This document shows positions 4,911-5,030 of a DNA stretch of 5,030 nucleotides, piece after piece (the first letter of the stretch is position 1; each line of letters starts with the position of its first letter). Origin of the DNA: Planctomycetota bacterium (GTDB lineage Bacteria; Planctomycetota; MHYJ01; WSZJ01; JACPWG01). The translations under genes and the position numbers were made by a program. The notes under the pieces were generated by a model. It ran no database searches, was not told where the DNA came from, and saw only the letters and a program-made list of their open reading frames with translations. Location of the stretch: the NCBI GenBank assembly GCA_016220045.1, contig JACRIP010000588.1, positions 1-5,030 on the forward strand, given 5' to 3'.

Positions 4911-5000
4911 CCGTTCGTAGTTCCGCCTTCAGGCGGAGCGTACGCCGAAGACGGAGCGCAATTGGCCCATCGTTCCGCCTGAAGGCGGAACTACAAACGA
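4911..5000. repeat. REP/BIME-like inverted pair of GTAG hairpins
   Basis: Bases 4911-4940 and the reverse complement of 4971-5000 match at 27 of 30 positions, forming a 30-base inverted repeat with a 30-base spacer. Each arm itself contains a hairpin: TCCGCCT-TC-AGGCGGA at 4922-4937 and its counterpart at 4973-4990 (8-bp stem, 2-base loop). In each arm the stem is preceded by GTAG: 4917-4920 on plus and 4994-4991 on minus. A GTAG tetranucleotide 5' of a short GC-rich palindrome is the hallmark of REP elements moved by REP-associated tyrosine transposases (RAYT), and two in opposite orientation form a BIME. No transposase is in the window. The pair could alternatively serve as a bidirectional structural barrier, but it has no T-tract terminators. 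Confidence 0.7.
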
Positions 5001-5030
5001 GCCGGATGGCCGATCTACGGTGCTTGGCCC

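Overview
The window is very GC-rich, and its codons overwhelmingly end in G or C. This, together with the gene content and the small periodic and palindromic intergenic repeats, fits an uncultured or environmental high-GC bacterium of a myxobacterial/deltaproteobacterial or similar candidate lineage. The sequence alone does not allow a firm taxonomic call.

Layout. (1) Bases 1-73 are intergenic and hold a short array with an exact 8-base period. (2) 74-1273 (+) encodes a protein with two Cys4 zinc-ribbon-like modules followed by TPR repeats. Its stop overlaps the GTG start of a four-helix membrane protein of the CmpB-like 'putative ABC transporter permease' family (1270-1716, +). (3) 1717-2095 is a 379-base gene-free stretch of visibly lower GC. 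It carries two and a bit imperfect copies of a structured repeat with strong hairpins, a 16-base perfect palindrome and 8-base-period arrays. It ends at a good ribosome binding site. (4) 2096-3298 (+) is serA, D-3-phosphoglycerate dehydrogenase with a C-terminal ACT domain. Its stop overlaps the GTG start of a secreted Ca2+-dependent phosphoinositide-specific phospholipase C-like protein (3295-4434, +). (5) On the minus strand, converging on the phospholipase gene, lie a small 97-aa protein (4388-4681) and, just upstream of and overlapping it, a 56-aa ORF (4665-4835). The C-terminal half of that ORF looks like the tail of a nucleotidyltransferase; I read the pair as a decayed two-gene, toxin-antitoxin-like module. 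(6) 4836-5030 is gene-free and contains a REP/BIME-like inverted pair of hairpins, each preceded by GTAG.

The plus-strand genes form two pairs, each joined by a 4-base GTGA overlap that suggests translational coupling: zinc-ribbon/TPR with membrane protein, and serA with phospholipase. The partners have no obvious shared pathway. serA is the only gene with a confident metabolic role (first step of serine biosynthesis). The most interesting non-coding signals are the structured tandem repeat just before serA, the two 8-base-period arrays in the intergenic regions, and the REP-like inverted pair. No clearly new multi-gene system is visible.
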